A stretch of 64,000 bases of DNA from Nereocystis luetkeana. Taxonomy: Eukaryota > Sar > Phaeophyceae > Laminariales > Laminariaceae. This document shows positions 11,953 through 24,690 of the stretch, piece after piece. The position numbers and the translations under genes were made by a program. The notes below the pieces were generated by a model. It was not told the origin of the DNA. It did no database searches and saw nothing but the letters and a program-made list of their open reading frames with translations. The stretch is taken from positions 2,046,001-2,110,000 of the forward strand of contig JARUPZ010000018.1 of the NCBI GenBank assembly GCA_031213475.1, written 5' to 3'. Numbering within the stretch: the stretch's first letter is position 1; every line of letters begins with the position of its first letter.

Positions 11953-14312
11953 TCACTGTAAGCTGTAAATGTGTTTACTCAGAACACTCGCCTCTTCCGT
12001 GCTGATGTCTCCATCGTCCTTGACATCGTGGATAGCGCCCTTGACAAGCGCAATCCAGCGGGCTTGCTCGTCGGGGCTACCAGCATCAAAAGTCCAGTTG
12101 TGGTTCTACAGTTTTACAAAAACGAACGACGACAGAATAAGTAAGCCACGATGCAAACAACGTGGCGTTATAAGTTTCCGAGAAAAAAAGAGTTGGCAAG
12201 GCCAGCAGGGAGGAAACACACCGTGTGCGGGTGTGACCGGCGGTTCCGTACACACCTATACAATCACTGGCACTCAGAGGCGGCTCTGGTAGGGTGTAAC
12301 ATACGTGCTTGGTTGACTGATTGCAGCAGACATTCCGCGGTAAACTTGACCTTAAACGGAGCTGCACGAAGAGCAACCCCGGAGGAGAAGATAGGCTGCT
12401 GAAAGCGAGTCAATGACACTTGCGTCCTCGGTGGCCTAGTGAACCGAGAGAGTAGGTCACGGTTAGGAAAAACAGACCATACCGCTCACCCATCGTTGTG
12501 CGCGAGATACGTCGACAACAACATCGATTCTAGGTTTTGTTTGGAGTGTTTTTTGACGAGATTAACTGGACTCTCTGCGAAGAAGTGCCGCGTTGATTGC
12601 CATCGAATCAACGCCGGGGTAGTAGCCACGGGTGAGAGTCTCTGGCTGATCGTAGCAGAGAGGCCTCATTAATCTCAAACTACAGTATATACGAATTAGG
12701 CCGACGACAGATGTTACTGCGGTACAATTATCCCTGCCCAGAAGCCGCACGCCCCGCCAAGTGAAGCCCTCACGACCTGAAAACGCTTCTGACGTGGCTT
12801 CCTGGATGCCGCTGGATTGACATTGACCGCCAAGATTCCCCTCTTCTTCAACGAAGAATCCCCAAACCTGTTTCAAACGCAAAACTGAACTCACCAACTT
12901 CGTCTTTCCAGTAGACGAGGAGGCTGCTGTCACTCTGAACAATGCGCGGCCTACCAATCGCCTTTTGGTGACGGGCACGACATCTGAGTGCCGGTCCAGA
13001 GTCAGCTCCTGAGAGTGCCACCGGCCGGAACGACATGACGGGGGCGGGGGCGCGAGGATTTGGCAAACTTGGTGACGCGGTGGCGGGAAAGGTCAACACG
13101 TGCGTAGTGAATACGCGGAGCAGTCGCCCAGACGTCTGCACACAAAAATGAGGGCGGTGGCATTTTTTACGTGTGATGGCAGGGAGCACTATGTAGTCGT
13201 GGTGAGCATGAAGAGGCCGGAAGGAATGGAGCTTTCGCCAGCAGTAAGCACCGCCCGAGTGAGTATGCTACCTGACCGTCTTTTGGGAGGTACTTCCTTC
13301 ACGAAGCAACGACAAAACAGAACGGAGCAAATAAAGACTGCACCCTTCTTCGGGGAACACCCCGATCGTAAATTTCTCGCCCATTCTCTAAAGAACCGCC
13401 TCTTGTAACTTGAAAGGCATACCTCTAGGGCCAACCGCACCGCAGTGTACATACCTGACAGGTCTTGGTCGCTCTGCCGTCCTTAGCTACCTTGCACGCT
13501 TTGAGTTTCGGCCCCTGGAGGGTGACCTCCCTGGGTTGCATGCCTCCAGCAGGCGTCTTGATGTCGAGGACATCAGTAGTAGGTTGAACGAACTAGAGAT
13601 GGGAACGCAAACGTAGGGAACCAACAGAAAAGCGGGCGCGTTTGAACGATGTACGCCTTGTAATTTTCGGGGCTAGTACTCGGACAACCATGACGAAACC
13701 CCACCTGCAGTTACAGTCGTGACGCGAGTGATTCACGCACACCTTTCTTTTGTCGTTTCTGTTTGTTTAGCAAGTATTTAATGTCCTTCGTTTGTGCGCC
13801 AACATCCCGAGGTCGCAGAGTTAAGTTTCTCTCTTGTCTTCAGAGTCTTCCTTGAACCATTTATCATGGGGCCGGGTACAGCATTTAACTCTTGCTCGTT
13901 AACACGCGCTGAACGATGGTTGCTCTTACCCAAACGCGTTCCGCGCGGTACGGTGCTTACCGCAGTCTTTAACAAGAGACTCACGACGTGTCTCACTCGA
14001 GACTCCTCCGGAAATATCGAACAAAAAGCTATTCAAAAACGCCTGAGAGGCAGGGAGGCCACCCGGGGTGATCGGTTGCAGGAGAAAAGGGTGAAGGTGC
14101 AGCAAGTGCCGCAACAAACACCGGCAAAGGGTATACATACGAGTACGTAAAACCACGCTCACATTTGCCGCAGGCGCTGCCGAGTTATCGCCGGAAAGCA
14201 GGTCGGTTTCACCGGACGTCACCGCGTGATCCGGGCCCTCGATGGCGTGCACCAGGGCGCTGATCCACACGTTCCGCTCTACGCGGTCGGCTGCAATGAA
14301 AGTCCAAGCTCC
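11953..14312 (-). CDS. PH-domain protein, partial gene with two PH C-termini
   Basis: Minus-strand exons with phase-0 joins: 14163-14312, 13455-13592, one ending at 12895 (start uncertain, near 12960), and terminal 11953-12105 (stop TGA). The first exon reads GAWTFIAADRVERNVWISAL and the last reads NHNWTFDAGSPDEQARWIAL. Both match the last strand and C-terminal helix of PH domains (WTF..A....R..W..AL..AI), so two PH domains are likely in series. Exon 13455-13592 (QPREVTLQGPKLKACK) fits the early strands of the second domain, and VTAASSSTGKTKL near 12895 fits its middle. Donors are GTGAGC, GTATGT and GTGAGT. PH domains usually bind phosphoinositides or proteins at membranes. The 5' exons are missing or not recognised. 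The protein could continue past 11953 if the GC donor at GAGGCGAGT is used. Confidence 0.6.
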
Positions 14313-15958
14313 CTGATAGTCAATCACGCGCGAGGCACACACAAAAATAGGGAGGGCGGCCCACCGTGGGGGGGGGGGGGGGGGTCAAGGAATCTGACGC
14401 GGCAGCAGGAAGAAAGAACGCCCGCCATACTTGTAATCGTGTAAATAGTCGAGGACGAACGAGGGGGCACGACACTAACACGATATTGCACCTCCCGAAA
14501 CATCGTCATCTGTTCACGGTGGGGGTAAGGACGAAATTTGGCGTTCGCCGTTCTTAATAGCGAGTTATTCGAACGAACTTTTTTTAATACCTCTGTCCAG
14601 GAATATAAGGACCTTTCTTTTGGGTGTTCCTGTTTGTGCCCAAATGTTCCTCACATCCTCGGACAGAGTGGTACCTGGTAGTCCGCATGTATCGATCTTG
14701 GTGCCGCAAGACTATTTCACACCTTCTGCCACATACCGAGAGCGCGGGTATTGTTTTGGGCCTCGGCAACCTACAGTGTCGCAGCCGCTGTTACCCCCAA
14801 GACAGCCACAAAACCCAACCGAGTAGCGAGCAAACGCCGCCGAACCGGGGTGTGCTGCGAAATATTTAGCCGTGACACTGCCTATACATACGCCGAGACC
14901 ATGGAAACTCCGGAGGGGATTCTCACCTCGCTGTTGGAAACGTGAAAGCTCTTTAAGGAAGCTGCCTTCACCCGCGTGTCGGTTGTGAGGCGGACCGTCT
15001 GGTCGATGGACAATGGGCAACAGACAGGTAGGAGATGACAAGCGCCATGGACAAAATACGTACTTTTGTTACAGAGAACTGAGCGATGTTTTTTGGGTTC
15101 ACGTCTTGCTGCCGGAAAACCCCATAAACACAGACAGCTAGTTAGCGGGCGTGAGGGCTACCATGGACAGGTGAATCACCACACAAGAGCACACAATACG
15201 ATAACTCGTAGTGGTGATGTTTGCATGCAGACTACCTGGTAGATGGCAGCCGAGACACCTGTACACCTGACACCTGCCCTTGACGCCAGTGCGATGGCCC
15301 GGGCGCCGCGGGGCCGGGAGGGGGTGGGCTGGGGAGGCCTCCGCTATGGTGGCTCCCGCCACAGTGGCTTAAGCCAGGTTTTGGCCTCCATCGTATTGGT
15401 ATGTAGGCGTGGTTAACAACCAGCAGCTATACGAGCGTACAACCGGTAGGGTTTCATCACCTCTTTTCCCTTCCCTGGTTTTATGCATACACTTACTGCA
15501 GCTACTCCTTTTCGGCGTTCGTGTCTTTTTTCGTTCTTCCTATCCATTTTTCATCATACCGGGTATATCTCAGTGATACTTTTGCTCCGTGTCTTCGCCG
15601 AGAGTACCTTGTTTTGTTTCGTCCTATCTCTCTGCACTGATGCGTTTCTTACATTTCTTTGTTTGCCTCCTTTTTTACGTGCGTACGGGTGTTTACGTAT
15701 TCTATGTATCTTACTTCTACATACAGTCGGGCCCAACTGCATGGCACGCTACTATCGACCTGTGGTATACCAAGCGTTACGTGGAAAGATTCGTAAGAAA
15801 CATGGTGCTGCATCGTACAATATTTTTCTTAACGTCGGACAAAGTCGTAAAAAATAAATGTAAGTTCCGGGAGGTGTGCGATTTTTTCTGTTTCTTCTCG
15901 TTGTTTTGTTCGGTTCCTCCTTTCAGAAGATTGGAGCCTGTTTTGCGACCACGCACTA
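14313..15958. other. No gene recognised; possible 5' part of the PH gene
   Basis: The missing N-terminal exons of the minus-strand PH gene should lie here or further right, but none could be called with confidence. A G-run sits at 14370-14384. Frames on both strands near 14.6-15.0 kb lack splice support. Confidence 0.35.
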
Positions 15959-16062
15959 AGACGGAGGACCATAGTAAATACGACCAAATGTTGTTAGTAA
16001 AAACAGGTAGATATCTAGGTTTTTGTGTGACCGTAGGTCCTATTTACTATGTCCCCCCGTAA
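15959..16062. mobile_element. TA-flanked MITE, 104 bp, diverged copy
   Basis: Terminal inverted repeats related to those at 49160-49264, with a shared core (gaccaaat.ttgttagtaaaa, tctaggtttttgtgtg). It is flanked by TA on both sides (15957-15958 and 16063-16064). Its left end is the most diverged of the four copies, so it is probably the oldest. Confidence 0.75.
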
Positions 16063-17299
16063 TATCTTACGGCGATAAGTTCATGTGAGAGCAGCAGCGG
16101 GATCAACTCGCCGGCTGACTACTTCTGTAACGTTGTGCACTCTTGTGAGTGCGATATGAGTATTCTCCGGACGTCGTCGCCCAGCTACGTACGCCTGTGT
16201 CCGTGATGTCAACATATCGCAGCAGGACGAGACACAGTAGCAGCCACCGCCAATGTCGGCTTACATGACAAGTTGGTATGCTTCGGAATGCTATGTACAA
16301 CTGCTCCGATAACAATATTTCCAAAGCAAAAACAACATTAACATTTCGCGTAGGAACAACGAAAACGGCTGCAAACCCGAAGAGTTCTCAAAGGCAAAAT
16401 CATGCCTGGGATTGGGACGGTGTTGCCGTCGTCGCGCTGTCCAGTCATATATTACGGGCACTCCGAAAAACACACACACAGCAAAATAACCGAACTTCGC
16501 GGAGTGCTTATATACCAATGATGACGTACGCATCTAACACCCAATTCGCTCGAGGTTGGTGCCGTAGTGAGGGGAAAATACTGTCACACCCGTGCAGGTA
16601 CGGCGCTTACCTGCTGCGCACGCTTGGTCCAGGGGAAAAGCCGACGGCTCGTCACCGACATATCAAGCAAAGCCGATTCGGTATGCGATCCAGGCGTCAG
16701 GACGACTTGCATGGTGGCATCCTTCCTCAGTCGCTGGTTAATTCGTAGCGTAGACTAGCGATACCGTTACAGAAGGACGGACAAGGTGTGACGGTCGCCA
16801 TGACATGGTTGGAGAGAGCGAAAGAGAATGACCTCTGGTGTCCATGCGGGTGCGTATGCGGGAACTCTGTGCCATGGTTGCAACGCTGCAAGCGCTTAAT
16901 AGCTCACACCACTGCTTTGGACGGCAATAAAAGGAGCGTGTAAACATTAATAGTAAGACTATTAATAGACGGTCCTTACGTTTCCGTTCAGGGTGGTATG
17001 ATGCATGAAAACACTGAGTGGACCATACGGATTTAGAAGGTGGGAAACAACAACGATGGCCGCAAAGCTTCTCTTCATAAGTAAAAAAATCGTGCATAAA
17101 TCGAAATATCGCGTACGAAAGACCGATCGCACAGTTGAAATATCGTCGGGGGGGGGTGGGATGTTGAAAAAAAACCCGAGCTCAAACACCGAAAACAGCA
17201 GTGTCGTCGATAAACGCCGTGCACCAAAACGAGAGGACCACGACACACGCCAACTGTCCATACCTAAACGGAACACTACAGTAGCACCCAACGCTTTAC
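16063..17299. other. No gene recognised
   Basis: Frames on both strands up to about 155 codons are seen, but none shows a family motif or a clean acceptor and donor pair. This may be intron or 3' flank of the minus-strand gene that ends to the right. Confidence 0.35.
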
Positions 17300-18075
17300 C
17301 TCCAGAGAGACGACAGCGTCTTGATCGGCGACGACAGTTGCAGAAGAAAAGGGCACCCCGAACGTGTCATCTTCGTCGTTACTCACGGAACCGCCCGCGT
17401 CGGTAAGCTGTCCCTGATACAGCGGAAGAAAACGTTGCAAACTCAAGAACGTCAGTGACGGGAGCACACCAGTTTCGCGCGCAACAGATGTACACATTTC
17501 GTCTGTATTGTATTCACCCAACCGCTCAGTAGGTTCTCTCTCCCCGACCTGGAGTCACAGAACAACCCCACCTCTCCCTCCTGATGTACCTTTGCCCCGA
17601 CCAGGCGTGTTGTATCGCGAGTAGGGACCGCCGACCCCAACCCTCGTCGACAAGCGTCTATTGGTGCGTACTCACGCCAGGCGTTTCCCCCGCGGCATAC
17701 GATTGACGTTCTCCGTATTCTGCAGTGCCGCGCGTCGTGCGGTCGGATACAGCAGTAACCTGACCAAAGTGGGTTTGTGAACTGTAGGCCTATCGTTGCA
17801 GAGTTTAAGAACGAACTGTCTACGAACTTGCCACATATCATTACGCAAAAATATACCCGGTACGGTATACACAAACTGTCCCAAAACGGCATAGATCCCC
17901 GTCGGGCGCTAGAAACCACTTCACCGTGAGGATCTCGTTAGACTTACAGTGGTGGAATCCATGCGGTGCTCGAGGTAGTCCGGGTTGGCCGAGCTGCAAG
18001 ACCCATCGTTGAAGGCCTGGTCCGGTGCAGAAGTGGTGGTAGCGGCGAGAGCGTGGCTGTAGTTGGGTATCGAAC
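17300..18075 (-). CDS. 3' exons of an unrecognised minus-strand gene with duplicated exons
   Basis: Exon 17300-17413 (38 codons, phase 0) has a strong acceptor (ttttcttccgctgtatcag) and a GTAAAG donor. It reads GQLTDAGGSVSNDEDDTFGV then PFSSATVVADQDAVVSLE. Exon 17948 to about 18075 ends DYLEHRMDSTT before a GTAAGT donor. It contains ALAATTTSAPDQAFNDG, a diverged relative of the exon repeated many times between 19.2 and 24 kb (ATAAITSAPDQDFSDG). The product looks Ala/Ser/Thr-rich and may be extracellular, but no family was recognised. The gene should continue below 17300. Confidence 0.45.
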
Positions 18076-21000
18076 TTCCTCCGACTATTCATGGATTGTA
18101 TATAGAAGAATACACTATATACCACATGCTGTTCATGCTGTTACCAACGCCCCAACGGGTAGGGTGGACCGTAACTGGTCCGAGTCCGGCGGGAAGGCCT
18201 CATAGCCTTGGTTTTTGTTGGTGGGTGAGCAAACGCAAGTCCCACACTACCCGGGAGAGATGACTCTCCCGGGTGGCTATCTCCACCGCACCTGCTCCTC
18301 TCGGGGGTCAGGTCGGGTCAACGTGCCCAACTGGGCTAAATTGACACACGACACGAACGTGGAAGTGTGATGAGCTTAAGCTTTATTTTTACCAATCCGC
18401 CGGAGGATAAAAAAAAAAAAAGAAAAAAAAAAGCCTTGAACAATCGAACAATCGAATCGAAAATCAAGCAACAACGGGTTGGAAGTAGCACACGGAGCGT
18501 ATCGCTTTCGGCAGCACATACTGTAGCACTTGAAGGGACAGCTACGTAGGCAACCCTGTATATTCGCATGGAAACGCGGCATATTTCTTCAAGGTGGAAA
18601 GTGTTGTGAAACCGACGCTGGTGTCTCGTATGATTGTAGACTATACTTCCAAAGACCGACTGGATGCCGATCTACACGGAAACGGGTACCTGGTACGTAC
18701 TAAAAGGTTACTCGCTGGGTTTTGTGAGCAGGGTATCGTATTGTGAATTATCATACGTAGCAACGCGCTCAAATAGACGTGCTCTAGGGGGGGCGGGGGG
18801 CGTTTTTTGGACGTCCAATGCCGTCAACGATACGAAACAGCACCACTTTATTCTGTGAATACCCGTGTCGGATAGCGGTGGCGGTCAACACACTTTCCCT
18901 ATTCGTGGGAAACCATGCTCACTACAGGCGATATCAACTGACTTCAAGCGGGGAAGGCCGTGAGAACAGAAGCCTCCTTCACGCAAGTAGGCCTGCACGC
19001 ACGATAGCTGACATTGCCAGTACCTACGCTTGTAATGTTCATGCAGAGAATCTGGCATCACTCAATATTTTTCTCTCTCTCTTCATCACTGCTCCTCTTG
19101 ATTCCATGAGCTCAGCAATTGTTCAGGTCTATCTACATTTTCTGCAAATCGCGAAATAAAAAGAGGCAACAACCGCGAAGTGGCACAGAAGAAGCCGAGC
19201 GTTAGATTTCACTTCGCCGTAATGAACTCGTTAGACTCACCGTCGGGACACCCCAGTGGTTGCCGCAGCAGTACGGGTTCGCCGACATGACGAGGCCATC
19301 GCTGAAGTCCTGATCAGGGGTGGAAGTTATGGCAGCAGTTGCAGCGGCCAACGTGGCTATGGTTGGGTAACGAACCTCCTCGAGCTCGCAGTACGAAGTA
19401 TTATACTACGAGTCACATTTGTGTTTTTGGGCGTCCGATGCCGTCAACGATACGAAACAGCACCATTTTATTGTGTGAATACACGTATCAGATAGCGGTG
19501 GCGGTCCATGCACGCTTTGGCGATTCGTAGGAAATCATGTTCACTATAGGCGATGTCACCATACTTCGAGCGGGGCAGGCCGTGAGAACAGAAGTCACCT
19601 TGAAGCAAGTAGGCCAGCACGAACGATAGCCGACATTGTCAGTACCTGCACTTGTGTTGCTTACGCTGAGAATCTGGCAATACTTCATTTTTTCCACTCG
19701 CTTTATCACTACTCTCGATTCCGTGAGCTCAGCATTTGTTCAGGTCTATCTACATTTTCTGCAAATAGCGAAAAGAAAGCAACAAACGCGTCCGTCGGGA
19801 CACCCCGGTGGTTCCCGAAGCAGTACGGGTTCGCCGACATGACGAGGCCATCGCTGAAGTCCTGGTCAGGGGCAGAAGTAATGGCAGCGGTTGCAGCGGT
19901 CAACGTGGCTATGGTTGGGCAACGAACCTCCTCGGGTTCGAAGTACTATCACAAGCTGCAACCGCTGCCACCACTTCTGCTCCTGGTCAGGACTCCACCG
20001 ATGGCCTCGTCATGTCGGCGAACCCGTACTGCTGCGGGAACCACTGGGGTGTCATGACGGTGAGTCTAACGAGTTCATCACGGCGGATTAAAATCTAACG
20101 CTCCGTTGCTTCTGTGCCACTTCGCGTTTGTTGCCTTTTTGTTTTGCGCGATTTGCAGAAAATATAGACCTGAACACATGCTGAGCTCAAGGAATCAAGG
20201 GGAGCAGTGATGAAGCGAGAGAAGGAAAGTTGAGTATTGCCAGATTATCAACGTAAACGATACAAGTGTAGGTACTGGCAATGTCAGCTATCGTACGTGC
20301 AGGCCTACTTGCGTGAAGGTGACTTCTGCTCTCACGGCCTGCCGCGCTTGAAGTAAGTTGGCATCGCCTATAGTGAATATGATTTCCTATGAATCGGCAA
20401 AGCCTGCATTGACCGTCACCGCTATCCGATACGAGTATTCGGAGAATAAAGTGGTGCTGTTTCGTATAGCTGACGGCATTGGGCGCCCAAAAGAAACAAA
20501 AGACTCCAGCGATGGCCTTGTCGTGTCGGCGAACACGTACTGCTGCGGGAACCACTGGGGTGTCACGACGGTGAGTCTAACGAGTTCATCACGGCGAAGT
20601 AAAATCTAACGCTCCGTTGCTTCTGTGTCACTTCGCGTTTGCTGCCTTTTTGTTTTGCGCGATTTGCAGAAAACGTAGACCTGAACAAATGCTGCGCTCA
20701 CGAAATCAAGAGGAGTAGTGATGAAGCGAGAGAAGAAAATTGAGTATATTGCCAGACTTTCAGCGTGAACAATACAAGTGTAGGTGCCGGCGCTGTAAGC
20801 TATCGTTCGTGCAGGCCTACTTGCGTGAAGGTGGCTTCTGTTTTCACGGCCCGCCCCGCTTGAAGTCAGTTGGCATCGCCTACGATATAGCGAATATGAT
20901 TTCCTACGAATCGGCAAAGCATGCATTGACCGCCACCGCTATCCGATACTAGTATTCGCATAGTGAAGCGGTGCTGTGTCGTATCGTTAACGGCATTGGA

Positions 21001-21858
21001 AGCCCGAAAAAACACAAATGCAACTCGTAAGTTGCAGCGGCCAGCGTGGCTATAGTTGGGCAACGAACCTATTCGAGCTCGAAGTTCGAAGTACTATTAC
21101 GAGTTACATTTGTGTTTCTTTGGATGTCCAATGCCATTGTGAACGGGACGAAACAGCATCACTTCATTCTGCGCATACTAGTATCGGATAGCGGTGGCGG
21201 TCAATGCACTCTCTGCCGATTCGTAGGAAATCATATTCACTATAGGCGATGCCAACTGACTCCAAGCGGGGCAGGCCGTGATAACAGAAGTCACCTTCAC
21301 GCAAGTAGGCCTGCACGAACGATAGCTGACATTGCCAGTACCTACACTTGTATTGTTTACGCTGATAATCTGGCAATACTTCATTTTTCCCTCTCGCTGC
21401 ATCACTACTCCTCTTGATTCCGTGAGCTCAGCATTTGTTCAGGTCTACATTTTCTGCTAATCGCGCAAAACAAAAAGGCAACAAACGCGAAGTGGCACAG
21501 AAGCAGCGGAGCGTTAGATCTCATTTCGCCGTGATGAACTCGTTAGACTCACCGTCGTCACACCCCAGTGGTTCCCGCAGCAGTACGGGTTTGCCGACAT
21601 AAGTAGGCCATGGGTGAAGTCCTGATCAGGGGCAGAAGTGATGGCAGCGGTTGCAGTGGCCAACGTGGCTATGGTTGGACAACGAACCTCCTCGAGTTCG
21701 AAGTACTACTATGCACTATGAGTCACATCTGTGTTTCTTTGGACGTCCAATGCCGTCCACGATACGAAACAGCACCACTTCATTATGCAAATACTCGTAT
21801 CGGATAGCGGTGGCGGTCAAGGCAAGCTTTGCCGATTCGTAGGAAATCGTATTCACTA

Positions 21859-22933
21859 ATGTTAGCTACCAGGTATGCGCTTTTGTGCGTATCGACCACA
21901 AAAAAAGACGACATCGACCAGCAAAAAAATCTCATCCCTGTCATAAGCCGACGCCTCCAGCCACCGTAGAGTGACTTGATTTCGGTGTAAAACATTCTGC
22001 AATGTGCAAGCGCATAATACTGGCGATTGCGCATGAATCTTCGACAGAAACTTCAGGTACGTCTCCAGACCCAACCTCTCCACGTGGTGCTTAGCTCTTT
22101 TTTATATATTGAGATTAAATCAGAGGTGAAATCGCCGAAAAACTGTTTTTTTGTGGGATATTTCCAAGTAGTGCAGGCGAATCACCAGGTCGTGAGATGT
22201 ATAGAGGTACAAATAGCAGACCACCATGTTGCTTAGCTTACGTGGGATCTAGTAAAACAAACCTCGCAACATTTTACTTTAGAGCGCAGGGTTGTGTCTT
22301 TCAAAATCGCGTAATATGGCCAAGAAACGCAAGGAAAAAGCTTCGCATGGGCGACGGACAAGAAAGGAAGCCGCGAAACGAAATGCAACCGCTTACTAGG
22401 AGAGGAGCGGTGGCAACACCATCCGAAGAGCGGCGGGGCGCGCAGCCCACGAGGATGCGGTGCGACGCGGCGGCCCCGAGGTGTCCGAGGCATGCCTGGA
22501 CAGATCGTTGCAGGAGCGGGACAAACGCCGCGCACAAGCATCCGAGGCCGGTGGTTGAGGGTTCGGTGCTGATGGTATTTCGTCCGCAGGCTCCGCGATC
22601 GACATGTTGCGGCCGCGTGTACAGCGCGCTTGCGCTGATGAAGACAGCGGTGTTGGTTTGGCAGCACGTTTCTACTCCGATGCTTGCAGCTGCGGTGCTC
22701 CCGACGTACACAAATAATACTTCGTATACCTCGTACCCTGCTGGTACTAAGCATTCTGTGTGCAGTCGCAGCAGCAGACAGAGTTGTGACTATTCAACCT
22801 ATTTTGGTGATGTGTGTGGCATTTCGCTATGTTCTAATTGATTTATCGGTGATGAATTTTTTCAAACTATAAACGGCCAAAAACACTTATTTCGCCCCGA
22901 AAAATACAAAAACGCATACCAGGTAGCTAACTG
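21859..22933. mobile_element. 1075-bp TIR element inserted in the exon array
   Basis: Left end GTTAGCTACCAGGTATGCG (21861-21879) and right end CGCATACCAGGTAGCTAAC (22913-22931) are inverted repeats differing only at the central A/T. TA flanks both sides (21857-21858 and 22934-22935). The surrounding sequence is an interrupted module-B unit: 'attcacta' on the left resumes as 'taggcgatgtcaac' on the right. This defines the ends clearly. The element carries the broken ORF at 22316-22717 and no recognisable transposase, so it is probably non-autonomous. Confidence 0.8.
22316..22717 (+). pseudogene. Basic protein ORF with two in-frame stops, inside the TIR element
   Basis: The frame from ATG 22316 to TAA 22715 has 133 codons and is interrupted only by TAG at 22397 and TGA at 22556. 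The segments are strongly protein-like: MAKKRKEKASHGRRTRKEAA (basic), then EVSEACLDRSLQERDKRRAQ, then RPRVQRACADEDSGVGLAA ending SDACSCGAPDVHK. The N-terminus looks like a nuclear or nucleolar targeting tail. I do not recognise the family. It may be a captured host gene or a degenerate element-encoded protein. Other overlapping frames (22197-22841 +, 22301-22711 -) lack this composition. Confidence 0.5.
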
Positions 22934-23999
22934 TATACCTGGTAGGCGATGTCAACTTACTTCAAGCGGGGAAGGCCGTGAGAACAGAAGTAATCTTCAC
23001 GCAAGTAGGCCTGCACGTACGATAGCTGACATTGCCAGCACCTACACTTGTATCGCTTACGCTGAGAATCTGGCAATACTTCATTTTTTCTCTCGCTTCA
23101 TCACTACTCCTCCTGATTCCGTGAGCTCAGCAATTGTTCAGGTCAACATTTTCTGCAAATCACGAAAAAAAGGCAACAACCGCGAAGTGGCACAGAAGCA
23201 GCGGAGCACTATATTTTACTTCGTTGTGATGAACTCGTTAGACTCACCGTCGGGACACCCCAGTGGTTGCCGCAGCAGTACGGGTTCGCCGACATGACGA
23301 GGCCATGGGTGAAGTCCTGATCAGGGGCAGAAGTAATGGCAGCGGTTGCAGCGGCCAACGTGGCTATGGTTCGACAACGAACCTCCTCGAGTTCGAAGTA
23401 CTATTACGAATACTCGTATCGGATAGCGGTGACGGTCAATGCACGCTTTGCCGATTCGTAGGAAATCATATTCACTGTAGGCGATGTCAACTGACTTCAA
23501 GCGGGGTAGGCCGTGACAACAGAAGCCACCTTGACGCAAGTAGGCCTGCACGCACGATAGCTGACATTACCAGTACCTACACTTGTATCAATCACGCTGA
23601 TAAGCTGGCAATACTTTCCTTTTTTCTCTCGCTTCATCACTGCTCCTCTGGCTTCATCACTACTTCTCTGGATTCCGTGAGCTTACCATTTGTTCAAGTC
23701 TACATTAAATATTTTCTGCAAATCGCTCAAAAAAAAAAAGGCAACAAACGCGAAGTGGCACAGAAGCAGTGGAGCGTCAGATCTCATTTCGCCGTGATGA
23801 ACTCGTTAGACTCACCGTCGTGGCACCCCAGTGGTTCCCGCAGCAGTAAGGGTTCGCCGACATGCCAAGGCTATCGCTGAAGTCCTGATCAGGGGTGGAA
23901 GTTATGGCAGCGGTTACAGCGGCCAACGTGGCTATGGTTGGGCAACGGACCTCTTCGAGTTCGAAGCATTACGAGTTATATTCGTGTTTTAAGCATGAT

Positions 24000-24330
24000 G
24001 ACGAGGATAATGATGGCGCTTATGTTCTCATGTAGCTCATTTACCTGAAATCTGACCGGGGGTCATAAAACAGGCTAAAGAAAAGGGTATCCCGACAGAA
24101 GAAAACAAGTACCAGGGACAAAACAACACGTGCACAACAGATAGGGATCGGATTTCGTGATTTTTGGGGCCATAAAACTGGTTTCAGACGTTCTTAGTTT
24201 CAAGCAATTAATCGTCTACAAACCAATCGAAACATAGCGAAGCGCCAAGCACATCACCAGAATAGTTGGGCGGGAGTGCTGCTCCTGCTGTGCAGATTAA
24301 CGAACACGCCACATCCCCTGGAGGGTTGGC
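24000..24330. other. No gene recognised
   Basis: Short AT-rich stretch between the exon array and a pyrimidine-rich repeat. No exon or repeat partner was seen. Confidence 0.4.
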
Positions 24331-24334
24331 AAAA

Positions 24335-24690
24335 CAGATTTTTCTTTTTTTCTTCCTTTTCTTTTTCTTTTTGGTTTGTTCCTTTGCTTTCTGTTTTTTT
24401 TTCCTTTTTTTGCTTTCTCTATTTCATAGAGTGTGTATATCGTGCATGTCGTATCCAGTATGATGACATGTCATTGCGTTGCCTACTCTGCTGCATAGCA
24501 ATGTAGTATATCTGGGCTGTGGAGTAGTTTTGTGGTGGCGTAGTTTTGACCACAGAACTAGTAATACTCTTCGTAGGATTGAAGAATCGGCACGGACACT
24601 GGTTGTGCTGGATGTCGACGGGTAGAAAGAACGGTTCAATGTGAAGAACACACACACACATATATACCAGCACATAATATACGACAAACT
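24335..24690 (+). repeat. Pyrimidine-rich LTR-like repeat, copy 1
   Basis: A T/C-rich tract of about 90 bp is followed by 'aggattgaagaatcggcacg', 'ctggttgtgctggatgtcga' and 'gggtagaaagaacggttcaa', then tgtgaagaacacacac. The same order is found at 62830-63140 and, more diverged, at 29270-29660 and inverted at 30545-31110. It may be a solo LTR or related non-coding element; no coding part was identified. Confidence 0.6.

Larger units (their letters stand above)
18840..23980 (-). repeat. Tandem and inverted exon-containing repeat array (~600-800 bp units)
   Basis: Two alternating modules recur. Module A (minus strand) ends GLVMSANPYCCGNHWGVPT immediately before a GTGAGT donor. A-type copies are near 19.24, 19.80, 21.56, 23.25 and 23.82 kb, with inverted copies near 19.96-20.06 and 20.50-20.59 kb. 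Module B follows a good acceptor (tttgttttgcgcgatttgcag) and reads ISVNNTSVGTGNVSYRSC then PTCVKVTSV, SPIVNMISYES and ATAIRY. B copies are near 18.85, 19.45, 21.13, 21.74/22.94 and 23.40 kb, with inverted copies near 20.14-20.46 and 20.64-20.96 kb. The same frame stays open in many but not all copies. In one inverted copy (20358-20592) B is fused directly to A by a deletion. This looks like domain duplication in a gene, partly decayed. Confidence 0.7.
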
